A model generated the notes under the pieces. That model ran no database searches, was not told the DNA's origin, and saw nothing but the letters and a program-made list of their open reading frames with translations. From contig JAJEKV010000031.1 in assembly GCA_021234155.1 (NCBI GenBank), positions 13,013,748 through 13,077,747 on the forward strand: 64,000 bases of DNA, read 5' to 3'. Source of the DNA: Isoetes taiwanensis. Its lineage: Eukaryota; Streptophyta; Lycopodiopsida; Isoetales; Isoetaceae. The translations under genes and the position numbers were made by a program. The first letter of the stretch is position 1; every line of letters begins with the position of its first letter. Positions 45,600-57,200 of this stretch are shown here, one piece after another.

Positions 45600-47553
45600 A
45601 TTTGCCTAGGTCAATGGTGCCTCTCCAATTGAAGATGGTGTGCAAAATATTGATAAGAGCAATTTCAATGAAGAAGCACCTCCTGCCAAGAATGTTGAAG
45701 AAAAACTACTAGTCCTCTATAGTAGGGTGCAATGGAGGAACAAGAAGGCGAGAATCATGCACAAGTGCAACAAGGAAATAGTAGGCCAAGGAGTCATTGT
45801 ACTAGCAGATCCTGGTGAAGCTGTTAGTGATGAAAGGCTAGGGGAAGACAATCTGGTATTGCAATTTCTATATTGGAAGACAACTGGAAAGGTAAGGGTT
45901 TGGGTGACAAGGAATGTTTTAGTTGTGTCAAGCAATTGGAGGTTCCTTGCATCATGGCATGGCCTATAAGTAGTGTTCAATTTGTGGAGGATTATCTTTT
46001 TCCAGAGTCTGAGGTTGTTGGGGATAATGATTGTCTTGATCCTGATCCATTAGCAGTGGGAACCCCAAACCTAAGCAAAAGGGGAGAAGTATCAGTTACT
46101 AGACATTATCCTAGCAAGAGAGCCAAGTTGATTAGTGACACTAAACGTGAGACTATGGTGAAGGTTAGGGGCTCAGATTGTTGTTGGAGTGGTTGTATGC
46201 AATTTTCTACAATAGAACAATTGGTGGAAGCAAGAGCCACTTTTCAAGAGTATATTGTTGATGAGAGGAGGACCTACATGTACACAATCTCCGAGCATGC
46301 ACTTCAGGATGAAAGAAATCCAAACAGGAAAAGATACCATTTGCTAGGCAAATGAATATGTAAAAAAGCATGGCAGAATATCCATGCAATTCCAACTTCT
46401 TCATGGCATAATTGGCAAAAAAGCAGGCAGAAGGGATCAGGATTGCTTTGCATGGAAATAATGGTTTGTTGAGACCAACTGCTAGGATCTTGGCTATCAG
46501 GTAGATATTTGAAAAACATATTGATTTCAATGCAGAGTGTATGCCACACAAAAGCAGAAGGGATAAAAAGGGAAGAGCAGTTGTTGAGAAAAGGTTACCA
46601 TCACATTATACTCAAAAGAATATTTTGGAGGAAGTGAATTCCCTACTTCGAGAATTAGAAATTCTTCCAATATCCCAACCTAGCTTTAGTAGGCTATAAA
46701 AGAAGCATTTCAATCATGTCACTATAGCAACTTCAAACAATTTTGCAAAGTGCAATTTGCGTGCTAAGTTGAAGGAGACTCTTGATAATACTGTGCAAAA
46801 CTGAAGGGAGCATATGAAGGACCATATGACTGATCAACTATCATATAGATCATGTTATTGGATGTGGAGGACCTTATCTGCATTGGAACCTAATAACTAT
46901 TTATGTATTATACAGACAAGATGGACTAGAAAAACACTTGTCTTCCACAATTCAAGTACATACCAAAGTCATGTGGAAGATCATACCCTTTATACATCTC
47001 AATGACCGGGGCAATCTTGCCGAGGCAGGCTCAAACCTACTATGGGCATTTAGTTTGGAGTTGTGGAGTGATGGTTCAGATTTTCATATTGGGAGTATCA
47101 TGAGGTATTTGAGAAACTATGAAAATGGATATAATGGTCACCTCCAGGACCCTACACACTACATAGTGCATTGTTAGATGGAAATCCTAACAATATTGAA
47201 AAGTCGAGCAAGGCAAGGTTTAGGAGTATGGGTCTATTGAACATGTTGGAGCTTCAACTTCCCATGCTAGAGCTCAAGATCTACCTAGAAGGTTCCTCTT
47301 GCAACTTGATAATTGTGCAGGCCAAAATAAGAACAGGTGGATGTTTTCTTTCCTAACAATTGTGGGGATATTTGGAAGAGTTAATTTAGGGTTTTTGATG
47401 CCCGGGCATACCCATGAGGATGTGGATGCATTATTCACATATAGTTGTATACTGAAGCAGCAGACAGTGATCAACTTTCTTAGGCTAATGGAAATCTCTG
47501 ATATTTGCAAAGAAGAAGGTAATATTAACTTCAACCATGTGTGGGTAGAATAG
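45600..47553 (+). pseudogene. DDE-like transposase-family relic (DNC..NKN...GHTHEDVD type)
   Basis: Plus-strand segments in several frames form one family pattern: a Cys pair (CCWSGCMQFSTIEQLVEARA, 46.18 kb), ERRTYMYTISEHALQDER, a region around IIQDG...HLPQFK (46.9 kb), and at the end QLDNCAGQNKN (47.30 kb), IVGIFGRVNLGFLMPGHTHE and DVDALF. From memory, DNC..NKN followed by FL..GHTHEDVD is the hallmark of a widespread transposon-linked family (I think DUF7869) with a presumed RNase H fold. There are many stops. The LINE begins ~300 bp downstream on the same strand. Confidence 0.68.
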
Positions 47554-47851
47554 TGGTGTCCAGTGCATCAGTTGACCAATGTATCGGATAAAGAAAGGTA
47601 CTTAGCTTGTTGAACAAAGAAATGGAGGAGAAATCCGAGTGATCCTGATCTTTGGCTAGACTTTGAAAGTGTATTTTACTCATGGACTCCAAAAACTGTT
47701 CCAGGTAGAAATGTGAGAATTACAATACCTCAGAATGTCAGAAAGAAGGGTATATATATCATTGGGGGTGCTTGAAGAAAAGTGAATAACTGTGTAAATT
47801 TTCTTTATCACGTTTTTATAATATGGTGCTACTTGGCTGGACAATTGTATA

Positions 47852-48520
47852 GTGACTGGTGATATTGCCAGCACGATCTCTGATCACCAGCCTCATTTCC
47901 TGGATACTAAAGATCTGTCCCCTGGCCCCAAGGGGAAGAATACCCTCTTTAAGTTTAACACCTCCTTGCTCATGAAAACCTTTTGTCAAGAGTTTACTTC
48001 CTTTTATTTGTCCCTCCCTAAGATTGGCCAGCATCAGTCTATGAGGAATTCCAATGGAAAGATGAAGAAGATAAAAAACTGGATTAAGCAATGGGGTAAG
48101 GATTTAGCCCAGACGAGGAAAGCTATTAAAACTAGCATGTTGGAACAGATAAAAGAGGTTAGATCCCTCATTGAAAACAATCCTAATGAGGACTCTTTGC
48201 ATGTGAAAGAGGAGCAGTTGGAAATTCAGATCAAGTCTTTAGAAGAATATCAGATTAGAGGCATGGCCCTTAGAAGCAAGATCAAAATGTACAACCAGCT
48301 GGATCATGAAAGCTCCAAAATATTATTCAGAGTTGCAAGGAACAGACTGATCAACAATTCCATCACTCAGTTGGAGTCTGACCAGGGAGCTATGCACACT
48401 GATGAATTAGAAATTGCTTCAGCATTTCACAAATTCTACACTGAACTTTTTAGGGAAGAACTGATTGAGGAAAATAAAATTCAAGAGGTTTTTTATATTA
48501 TTGGTCCCCCAATGAAGTAA
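47852..48520 (+). pseudogene. LINE ORF2: endonuclease tail and linker
   Basis: A 222-codon frame opens at the last endonuclease motif (SDHQPHFLD) and runs through the coiled linker typical of plant L1 ORF2 (WIKQWGKDLAQTRKAIKTSM, SKILFRVARNRL, IASAFHKFYTELF). It ends at a stop (PPMK) where the RT frame begins, offset by one base. Confidence 0.85.
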
Positions 48521-49923
48521 TGGAGGATGAGTGGATTGAGGTCCCAGATCTCCCTGAGATCTTTGAGACTCTTAAAAAGATGAAACATGGGAAAAGTCCT
48601 GGAATTGATGCTTTCCAGTCAGAATTCTTTTTGGAATTTTGGCCAATTATGAAGGATGACATTGTTCACTTCATCCAGGGGATTTGGAGAGCTAAGTCTA
48701 TTTATCCCACTTTCAATGTTGGAGTGATATCCCTTATTCCCAAGACTGATTCCCCTATCAAAACCAATGAATGGCGTCCTATTTCTCTAACTACTACCTT
48801 GTACAAGTTGGTGGCCAAAATCATTGCTGGCAGAATTGTGGTCCATCTCCATAACAAAGTAAATGCTTGCCAATCTGCCTTTCTTCCTAATAGGTCTATC
48901 CTGAACAACTACATTGCTGCTAATGAAGCTCTTCACTGGAACAAATTAACCAAGCAAAATTGTGTGCTCCTTAAATTAGACTTTAAAAGGGCATATGATT
49001 GTATTTCTTGGAAATTTCTAGAGAAAGCTCTTCATCATATTGGTATCCACCCTTTTCTCATTAAGCTTATTCTAGGTGTGAACCAAAATGCTACTTCTTG
49101 CGTTCTTATTAATGGAACTCCCACTGATTTCTTTCCTATCCAAAGGGGGGTAAGGCAGGGATGCCCTCTGGCTCCCTACCTTTTTATCATTGCTGCTGAA
49201 ATTCTTACCAAAATGGTGTTATCTTACCAAGATAAAGGCCTAATCCAAGGTCTACAAATGCCTGATTCTGATAAATATCTGTCCATCCTCCAATATGCAG
49301 ACGATACTTTCATTATGACCAAAGCTGACAGCAGTTGTATGGATAATCTTATGGACTGTATTACCAAGTTTGGTGCTGCCTCTGGGATCCATCTCAATTA
49401 TGCTAAGTGCTCTATTCTTACTGATGGCTCCTACCCTGATCTCAATACTCATGGTATTAAATTTGTCCCTCATGGCCAGTACTTGACTCTGCTGGGGCTT
49501 CCCCTTGCTTCTCATATGTCTCACAGAGTTGCTTGGCAGCCTTTGATCAATAGGACACGGAAAAAACTCCTTCTTCTTAAAGGATCTCTCTCTCTTGCTG
49601 GCAGAATTCTAATTGCTAACTCTGTTCTTGCCAGCAGTCATGTCTATTTCTCCTCTGTCTTGATTGCTGATAAAGCCTCTTACAATAAGATAGAGCAATG
49701 TATCAGAGAGTATATATGGCAAGGAACTCATTTATCTTCTTGGGATGAGCTGACCCATAGTAGGAAAGCTGGAGGTTTGGGATGTAAGTCTCTGTTCCTT
49801 CAGGCTCAGATTTTAGGTGCTAAAAATGTTTGGAAAGCCATCTCTGGTTTCCAGTCTCCAGCAATGGATTTTATCATATTTTGGTTTTTAACAAGAGTAA
49901 ACCATTGGGGAGCCCTTCCTTGA
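48520..49923 (+). pseudogene. LINE ORF2: reverse transcriptase
   Basis: 467 codons cover the whole L1-type RT: KMKHGKSPGIDAFQSEFF, VISLIPKTDSP, NEWRPISLTTTLYKLVAKII, QSAFLPNRSILNN, LLKLDFKRAYDCISWKFL (first catalytic Asp), GVRQGCPLAPYLFI and LQYADDTFIM (YADD box). It continues through LTLLGLPL and a thumb-like segment (KKLLLLKGSLSLAGRILIAN) to a frameshift at ~49870. All catalytic residues are intact. It would copy LINE RNA at a nicked target. Confidence 0.93.
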
Positions 49924-50355
49924 TGCACCAACTTCCAGATTCTGCCTTCTATAATTTTCGTTGTGCTGCTAATACTTCCTCTCTTCTCAGGAACATCTTT
50001 AAAGCCTGGGAGAAAGTTGCTAGTAAGTTCACTCATGACAAAATTACCAACTCTGTAAGAGATACTTCAATCTTCTGGTCCCCCATCTTAGCTCCTCCTT
50101 CTTATTCTGCTATGGCAATCTGTCACCCTACCTACTATAAGAGGTGGCATAAGGCCAATATTTTATATGTCAGGGACCTAATAAATGAGAATGATAAGTG
50201 GATCCCCTGGGAGATAGTCAAAAGAAAAGTAGGGGGAGGGGACACCCATAGAGCTATTTATAAGCAGGTAGTGATGTCCTACTCACCTCTTTTGGGTAAG
50301 GATGACAAGGGTGAGAGCCACTATCCTCTGAATTGGTTCTTTAAAGTCAAGAGGA
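49830..50355 (+). pseudogene. LINE ORF2: C-terminal part up to the insertion
   Basis: From ~49875 the reading continues in a new frame (KPLGSPSLMHQLPDSAFYNF, WHKANILYVRDLI) to YPLNWFFKVKR at 50354, the start of the zf-RVT-type region of plant L1 proteins. The codon at 50355 is split by the inserted element and completed at 63917-63918. Confidence 0.85.
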
Positions 50356-50378
50356 GGGTAAAAGTATGCTGGTGGGTA
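50352..50378 (+). repeat. Left target duplication AGGA and 23-bp TIR
   Basis: AGGA (50352-50355) is followed by the TIR (50356-50378, beginning GGGTAAAAGTATGCTGG). A shorter echo, TGCTGGTGGGCGTAAC, lies ~90 bp inside (50469-50484). Confidence 0.9.
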
Positions 50379-50382
50379 TCAA

Positions 50383-50406
50383 AAGCATGCGTCCGGACGC
50401 ATGCTT
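50383..50406. repeat. 24-bp perfect palindrome next to the left TIR
   Basis: AAGCATGCGTCC is followed directly by its reverse complement GGACGCATGCTT. The word AGCATGCTTATAG repeats once more immediately after. It lies 4 bp inside the left TIR and is not mirrored at the right end, so it may be a left-end-specific binding or cleavage site. Function is inferred. Confidence 0.9.
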
Positions 50407-50689
50407 ATAGCATGCTTATAGCAGTGGTTTAGCCCGCTTAAAGCACCCCTGCTTTTTCTTAATTTGGATGCTGGTGGGCGTAACTGCCCGTCATTTTTTT
50501 GACGCCCTTCATGTGCTCGCACGTCCACCTCACCAACGAACCGTTAGGAAAATGATTGTGGGATTTTGGCTGGATTTTCACGCGAGTGGTAGTACGTTGC
50601 AAATTCGATCGAGCACAGAACTACCTCGACCTCATGGCCCGGGAAAATTCTCCCTCCAATTCACTTATTCTCCCTCTCCCAGGAATTTC

Positions 50690-53600
50690 ATGGCGGCTCA
50701 CGATACGAAGGCCTGGAGGCAATCACACGTTTAGCATTGGACTTTCGGCTGAAGAATTCCAAAAGCGGTGTTCAGTTGTTGGATGTCAATGCAACACAGG
50801 AAATATCGCGTGAAGATCCAGTTTCCTCTGCAATTTACAAGAAATTGGATGCAGAGAGAAAGAGAGAATATAGATTACGGAATAAGATGAGGAAAGCAGC
50901 GGTTGAACGGGAGGATCTGAGCACGAGACGCAGGCAAGAAATAGCCAAGCTTCAACAAGCTCACCAAAAAGCATTCACCCGAACTCAAGGCCGATGTGAT
51001 GAAGAGGGTGGTTCATCACCACGAAATGGAAATCTCAGAACCTGGAATTTTGCCAAATCAAAGGAGTGCAAAGGCGTGAGGGGTCTTTGCTCAACAACTT
51101 GAAACAGACAATGGCAGCCACAAAGAGATAAAGGAACCATGATATTTGGAGAGTCAGAACCTCGACATTGGTGATGGCTTCTTCCACAAAATCGAGATGC
51201 AATTACACTATGGCTGGGCTGTTAGGTACATCTAATTCTTGCTTTCATGCCTGTGCTTCTTCATGCTTTTAAGTGCTTGTATCTGCTGAGTGATGCTGGC
51301 TGGGATATGTTCATTGATTAATGTGCAATATTTCTTATGATAGGTTGCATGAGGTCAACAATTGCATCTGCAAAGCATAACAGAATTCTGGAAACAAAAT
51401 AGCCGAGTCTCTCCTTGCAAGAAAGATGTTGTGAACACTGTTGGAGAGTTAGGCTTCCGAATTTCTTATCCCTTGCACCTTATGGAGGTCACACAGGTAT
51501 AAGTTTCCATACAATTTTTTTTTTTGCTATTATTGCATAAATATTTCTAACCAACGGCCACCATTCAGCTGCAGCTATTTCAACAATACAAAAAGGCTTT
51601 CGAGAAGTTGAAGCCTATTTATGTAAAGAAAGTATCAGAAAGGGAAACCTGTTGTTGCATATACCATATGAAGTTGGAGTATGCGGGGTATACGAATGCA
51701 TTAAGGTCGAAAGCGGATTTCATGGTGAAGAGTGCAAGTGCACTTGCGAGGTCTGTGGACTGGTGAGAAGTGTCCGCCAGCCAACAACATTATGACTCAA
51801 CCGGCCCGAGCTGAGGGGGCGTGGTTTTGCAACAAGAGCGAGGGTGAAGAATGGTATAAACATGACTGCTTGATGCAACAATGTCAGAAGTGTGGCATAA
51901 AAAGTCTTCCTATATGTCCAAGAGAAAGAGAGAATCACGAGTTCTTGCTTGAATGGAAGACGTTTGAAAAGGTAATACTCTCTTTATTGCATCTTTGAAA
52001 CATGTCGATATGTGCATCATCTGTGAATATCGCTTTTTGTGCTTTCAACTTGCGCTAATCTTCTGTTTTATGCTACAGACCTTGTTACAGATTCCAGTGG
52101 AGACAAAAGAAGCTGGTGGAGTTGCAGACTGCGTTACCAAGGAGGTGCCAGGTGGCAGCAGAAAGAAAAGAGCCAATGCCACCAAGAAGGGAAACAAAAG
52201 TAAGAAATCCAAGGTAGCTGGTGGGACACAGCCTGAAGCTGCAGCACAAGTTGAGAAGAAGGGAAACAAAAGTAAGAAATCCAAGGAAGCTGGTGGGTTA
52301 CAGTCTGAAGCTGCAGCACAAGACGAGACCTCAAATGGCAAGGGAAAAAAAAAGAAAGGACCAAAGCCAATCCTTAGATTGTCTTACAAGAGAACGGCAG
52401 TGAAGGATTTCATTTCATATCTGTGTTCCACATTGAAGATATTCGTGCCACACAATTCTGAGGGCTAGATGGCGAGGCCATGCAATTCGGGAGTTGCTGG
52501 GGCGGTATCAAGATGGCACCATTGTTTACGTAATTGATTTTGCAGAGAATTACTGACATAAAAATACAAAGAGAGGTTCAAAGCCAAAGATTGGCACAAT
52601 GACCGATAACAATTCTCGTCCACATCATTATAGGATGGACATCGGTTACGGGATCGAGAAAACTATTGAAGGAAACCCATTTTTCTTGAGTGATGACAAG
52701 ATTCATGACACTCTTTTTGTGCAGCACTGTCTTAGAAAGCACAATTCATGGCTTGTATCAAATGGTGTAGATTTCTCCAGGCATATAGTTTGGTCAGATG
52801 GTTGTTCTAGCCAATTCAAATCTGCCTTGACCATTCTATTTCCTACCAAGATATCACCATGAGCTAGGGAAGGAAATAGTATGGAATTTCTTTGGGACAG
52901 CCCATGGTAGGGGGAGAGCACGATGGGCAAAGGGGGATCCTTAAAGGGGCATTCACTAGAGAGCGACTCAAGTATGATGGGGTGAGATTTAGGGGTCTTG
53001 CTGATGCTGTGAATTCGCAACTTCGTTGGAATGAAGGTACCAACTGCTTGGGGACATCAAAAGGTATTATGCTTTTTATCTGTTGTATTACGTTGAGTAG
53101 TTACGCCAGAAAGCTTTGTAATGTCTTTGAATAGTGCTTTCATCCGCTTTAAGTGTTGTCGTGGAGCTTTGTAATGTGATGAGTAGTCTTTGTATTATCT
53201 TTGTCACGTGAGGTGCAATACTTGTTGTCTCCTTACAGGTACTTCTGGGTAATTGGAAAGGATGATGTTGATAGGACAGACCGGCTGGACTGTGCCAGAG
53301 TGGAAGGGACCAAGCAAATACACAGCATCCAGACATACTTGGCCAAATCAAGCACAAGGGTGGCTCATAGAGGTTTAAGTTGTTTACGTGGTAGCTGTTT
53401 GAAAAGGCGGTCATCTTGTGTGAACAAGCGAGGTTGAAGAATTGGAAATATGTTACACTAAAGCGGAAAAGTCTCTTTGGTGAAGGATGCGAAGGCGAAA
53501 TCAATGAGGCATTTTTGAAGGTGATCGAGAATGGCTTAGTGGAAACATAGAGGAAGGTGATAACTTTCTTTGTTGTAGCCCGAGGAGGAAATCGAGGAGA

Positions 53601-53865
53601 ATCTGATTTCTATGTTGTCAAATGTGTTAAGCGAGGCATATCCTTGATGAAATTGTCAAGGATAGCTGGGAATCAAACCTTCAATGTGGATGAACATGTG
53701 TTGGCTGGTTTGTACTATCTTTGTCAGCCAGATGGTAGTTGGGAGCTACTTGAAGACAAAAAGGCGATCTTCAGTCTGGTCATCACGTATCGGCTATCAA
53801 GTTTGAGATGAATGGATTCCGGCACCAACAGATTTTCCCTTGAGCGGGCTACTCACGGATGATCC
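50690..53865 (+). CDS. Gene A copy 1: Cys-rich, DDE/D-like transposase-family protein (multi-exon, broken)
   Basis: Probable exons: ~50700-51225 (basic coiled coil, ERKREYRLRNKMRKAA), 51344-51496 (GELGFRISYPLHLMEVTQ), 51569-51971 (LQLFQQYKKAFEKLKPIYVK, then Cys clusters and HDCLMQQCQKCGIKSLPICP), 52079-53063 (Lys-rich repeats, FISYLCSTLKIF, IDFAENY, FFLSDDKIHDTLFVQHCL, HIVWSDGCSSQFKS) and 53239-53865 (WVIGKDDVDR, VLAGLYYLCQPDGSWELLED). Introns have GT-AG ends. IDFAENY, WSDG..SQFK and the HGKG box look like the acidic core of an RNase H fold, so a transposase role is likely but inferred. Several frameshifts are present. The true start codon is uncertain; an ATG at 50690 is not in the coding frame. 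Confidence 0.6.
52134..52365 (+). repeat. Imperfect Lys-rich tandem repeat inside gene A
   Basis: AAGGGAAACAAAAGTAAGAA followed by ATCCAAGG occurs at 52187 and 52259, encoding KKGNKSKKSK twice with an Ala/Gly/Gln-rich spacer (AAAQ). It is probably a nuclear-localisation or nucleic-acid-binding linker. The same repeat is in copy 2 (58198 and 58273). Confidence 0.8.
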
Positions 53866-53929
53866 TTGGCGACCGCCATATGAAGGTTGAATATGCTTTG
53901 ACCTAGTTGTTTTATCATTTTAACAGGTC

Positions 53930-54075
53930 TGTAGTTACTTGTTTACTTGTCTCAAATTTTGATGATTGTATTGGAGACAATGTTTGTGAGACAATGTTTG
54001 TAGTATTGGACTCTTTGTATTGGAGTATTTACGTATTGGAGACAATGCTTGTAGTATTGGAGAGTAAGCTTGATA
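53930..54075 (+). repeat. GTATTGGAGACAATG repeats between the 3' ends of genes A and B (copy 1)
   Basis: GTATTGGAGACAATG occurs at 53967 and 54036, with related GTAGTATTGGA words between. It lies in the ~350 bp between the convergent genes and is repeated at 59995-60092 in copy 2. It may be shared 3' UTR or terminator sequence. Confidence 0.7.
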
Positions 54076-54217
54076 TATATTACAGAAAATTGTACACTCA
54101 AGATTAGAGACATCACTCAAGATTACTCAATACTCAAGATAGCACAAAGAAATCATACATATATTACAAAAGGGTAGTGTACAATGGTTATTTCATGAGT
54201 CATTAAAGTTTTGAGAG

Positions 54218-57200
54218 TTATGCTCGTCCGGGGAAGGGTGCCCAAACAAGCGCCTTTGTACTTCTCTTTGGAGCATTGGGGATATAGTAAGGCGAGACAA
54301 GGTAGTTGTTGAGGCGGTAATCCAAAGACCCAGCTGTCTCCTCTTCCAGCCATGCATCAGTGATGTCTATTTGTGAGATTGTTTCCTGTACTGTATGAGA
54401 AGACAAGTAATCCAATGCTGGACACACCCTAGTCTGCAAAAAGTTGTCCTCTTCTTGCCCCTTGAAAGGCATAACAGGAACGGTTGTGTGTGCAGGGTTT
54501 AGAAACCCTTTGTGTAGGCTGTCATCTACCAAGAAAATCATACCATGATATTGAGGAAAATCCTCAAGTACAACCTTCAACTCCTTGAAAAAACGTTGCT
54601 TTGCTGTGCTGGTTGGATGCTCGCATGCAAAGCAATGCTCTTGACCATACACCTTCAAGAATTTGGTCTGCAAATCTGGGAACAACGCATCCACCGTGTC
54701 CCTTGTATTCCGAGGTAGAGAAGCACTCCAGATCACAATATCAAACCTCTGCAGTGCCCACTCCACAAACTCATGATACCCTGGTCTGCAAATGAGGTAC
54801 TTACTTGCAGTTTCTTTTACAACATGGTTCGTTTGTAGTGGAGGCAAGAATTTATGGTTCAATATCCTCTGTTGTGTCTGTGCCAGCACACCATTTATGT
54901 CAAGCACCATCAACTTCCGTCTGGGTGTCCATCCCTCGACGTTTGCAACCACTGTCGATGTGTGCTGCATCGTGCTTGTCTGTGTTGTGATGTGTGCTGG
55001 ACTCTGCTGGAAAGTGCTATCGAAAGGTGCTGGACGTTGCTGCGACCTGCTGGACTCTGCTTTATCTTTGCTACCAGATGATGGAGAGTGCTGATAGCCA
55101 TAGTTAGATACATCTGCAGTAGTATCTCCCTGCCCCCAATGTATGGGTGTTTCCTGGCTATCAGTAACCCTTGCAGTGACCTGTCTTGTTCTCCTGCATG
55201 CAAGGAAGAGCTCCAATTACCAACTGAAATTTGTAGAGAATACACATTTTGAAATATAACAGGATAACAGGCACCTTTTGTATGTTAGAGTTTGTGCCAA
55301 GTGAAATAAGACAAGAAAAATAACTGCTTGAACCTAAATATTGGATTGCACCTTTTATATGTAAGAGGTTGTTTTGGCACTTTGGTTTCTTCATTTTCTG
55401 TCTGGGTTCTCTCACTATCTTCATCTTCTGTATCACTAAGTACCACTTGTGTCTGCCTTCTCCTTCTGCAGACAAATGCATATTGATCCCTAGGTTGAAA
55501 CTCCAAACAAATTTTACAAGGACACAATGGGGGAAAATAAATATATTATGGTATTAAACAAAAACCTTTTAACTGCTCGTTTTGGCGAGTCTTGTGCAAT
55601 CAAAATTGGGCCTGAAACAAGTATGGGAAAATTACATTAGACTGGGGGTTTTTTCCCTAGTGCGACGTCTATAGGCACGTCCTCATCAATCGAATCATCT
55701 GACTCACCCTCACTCTCGGGTTCTGTAACATTTTTGGTCCTTGACCTTGTGAGCCTTGTGCATCGAGCCACAACCTTGTTGACCTGCTTCTCCACATCTT
55801 CAACATCCTTGTCTGACCCTGCATCAACAGTGTTAGAGGAGGCCTTTGTAGAGGCAGCTGCAGAATTTGGAACTATAGTGTATTTGTGAACTTCGTCAGA
55901 ACTACTGGAATCTGCTTTGGACCGTGTTGGTGTCTTCAACACTGTGCTTTCAGGTGCTACATTGTGCTGCTGCTGACTGCTTGACTCTTGCTGGGTACTG
56001 TCTACAAGCGCTTCTAATGTTCCCAATTCAGTAAACAGGCGTGTACTTTTTTTGGCTGTTCTTGCTTGTGGAGTTCGAGTCCCTTTTACCAAGAGGTGTT
56101 TTAACATGCTTCCTTTTCCTGTTGCTGTTTGGAGTTGTAGCTACCACCTCATCTATGTCAATTGTCTAAACTATGTGTTTGTGTGCTGCCCCAGCATATA
56201 AGGGTTCCTGCTTGACTGTCTTCCCCAATTCCTCCACTAAGCTTTGTTGAAGCTGTTTTACGAGCATTCAAGGCGTGTGTCTTCTCAAAAGCAAAGTGGT
56301 GCGGTGACATGATATCGTGGCCACATTTCACCCTTCTTCGGACTAAGGGTGTAATCATCACGGAATGCGAGCCCACATGTGGAGCATCTCTCCTCATCTC
56401 CAATTGGCAATCGAATGGCACGGGATAGATGCTCACAAAAGGGCTGGCCAGCTCTCTTTGTAAGTTCCCCGAGCTGTTGACGTGCGTAAAAATCTTCTTT
56501 GGGCTTTTGCAAGGCGCACTTCATTGTTTGCAACCTCGCCCATTTCCGGTGGCCACTGTTGAACTATCCGAGTCATCTCTTTGGGCCAACCCCCATTTCA
56601 ACAAGGGTTTTGAGCATGTACTCGCCATGTCTCTCTCTCTCTCTCTCTAAGCTTTCGGTAGCTTCGAGAGGCACCACCATCGACGAACTTTGTCGGGGCT
56701 TGAAGGCGTGAGATGTTGTCTTTTATTTTACGCAATTTTTCTTGTGAAGCCAGAAGAAAGCCCCTTAGCTTTGGATTTGGACAACTAGCTCCTTCTTGGA
56801 GACTAAATCAGCCTGCTGCGTGTTTCTACAAAGCTTTGCACATGACTTCCAGGCGTCATATGTTCTCCCCATAAAAGGCGTGGTAATTTGTTTGGGCACA
56901 TTGCAACGCAGCTCTAATGGGCGACCTCCCTTCTAATTTAATACCGGTGCCTCCTGAAACTTGTCTTTTACGCTATGCTTTTCGGGTGTTGTGGTTTCTT
57001 TGAGATTTCTTTGGTCTACGCTTCGCTGCGCTTGGAGCCTTCTTTGGTGGGTTCACATTTAACCTTGTTGTTGTAGGCTCTACTCTTTGCTGCAACTGCT
57101 GCCCAATTAACCTTGAACTTCTATGGATCCTACTTTGCTCTCTGGCAGTTATTGAATGCAAATAGGTATGATACTGTCTTTCTAACTTCTCTGTTCTTCG

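Larger units (their letters stand above)
47825..50355 (+). mobile_element. L1-type LINE, 5'-truncated, interrupted by the 13.6 kb element
   Basis: The LINE begins inside ORF2: the first recognisable motif is the end of the APE-type endonuclease (TISDHQPHFLD, the SDH motif). The 5' UTR, ORF1 and most of the endonuclease are missing, as in 5'-truncated L1 copies. ORF2 continues through the RT to 50355 and resumes at 63917 after the inserted element. The three ORF2 pieces need only two single-base frame changes, so the copy is young compared with its surroundings. Confidence 0.92.

Noticed and set aside
50468-50813. Open frames (88 and 85 codons) just inside the left TIR as gene A start
   Set aside because: They are in other frames than the coiled-coil exon and show no family resemblance; probably leader sequence.
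54601-55094. Plus-strand frames opposite the FCP1-like domain
   Set aside because: They are shadows of the minus-strand coding sequence, which has the recognisable motifs.
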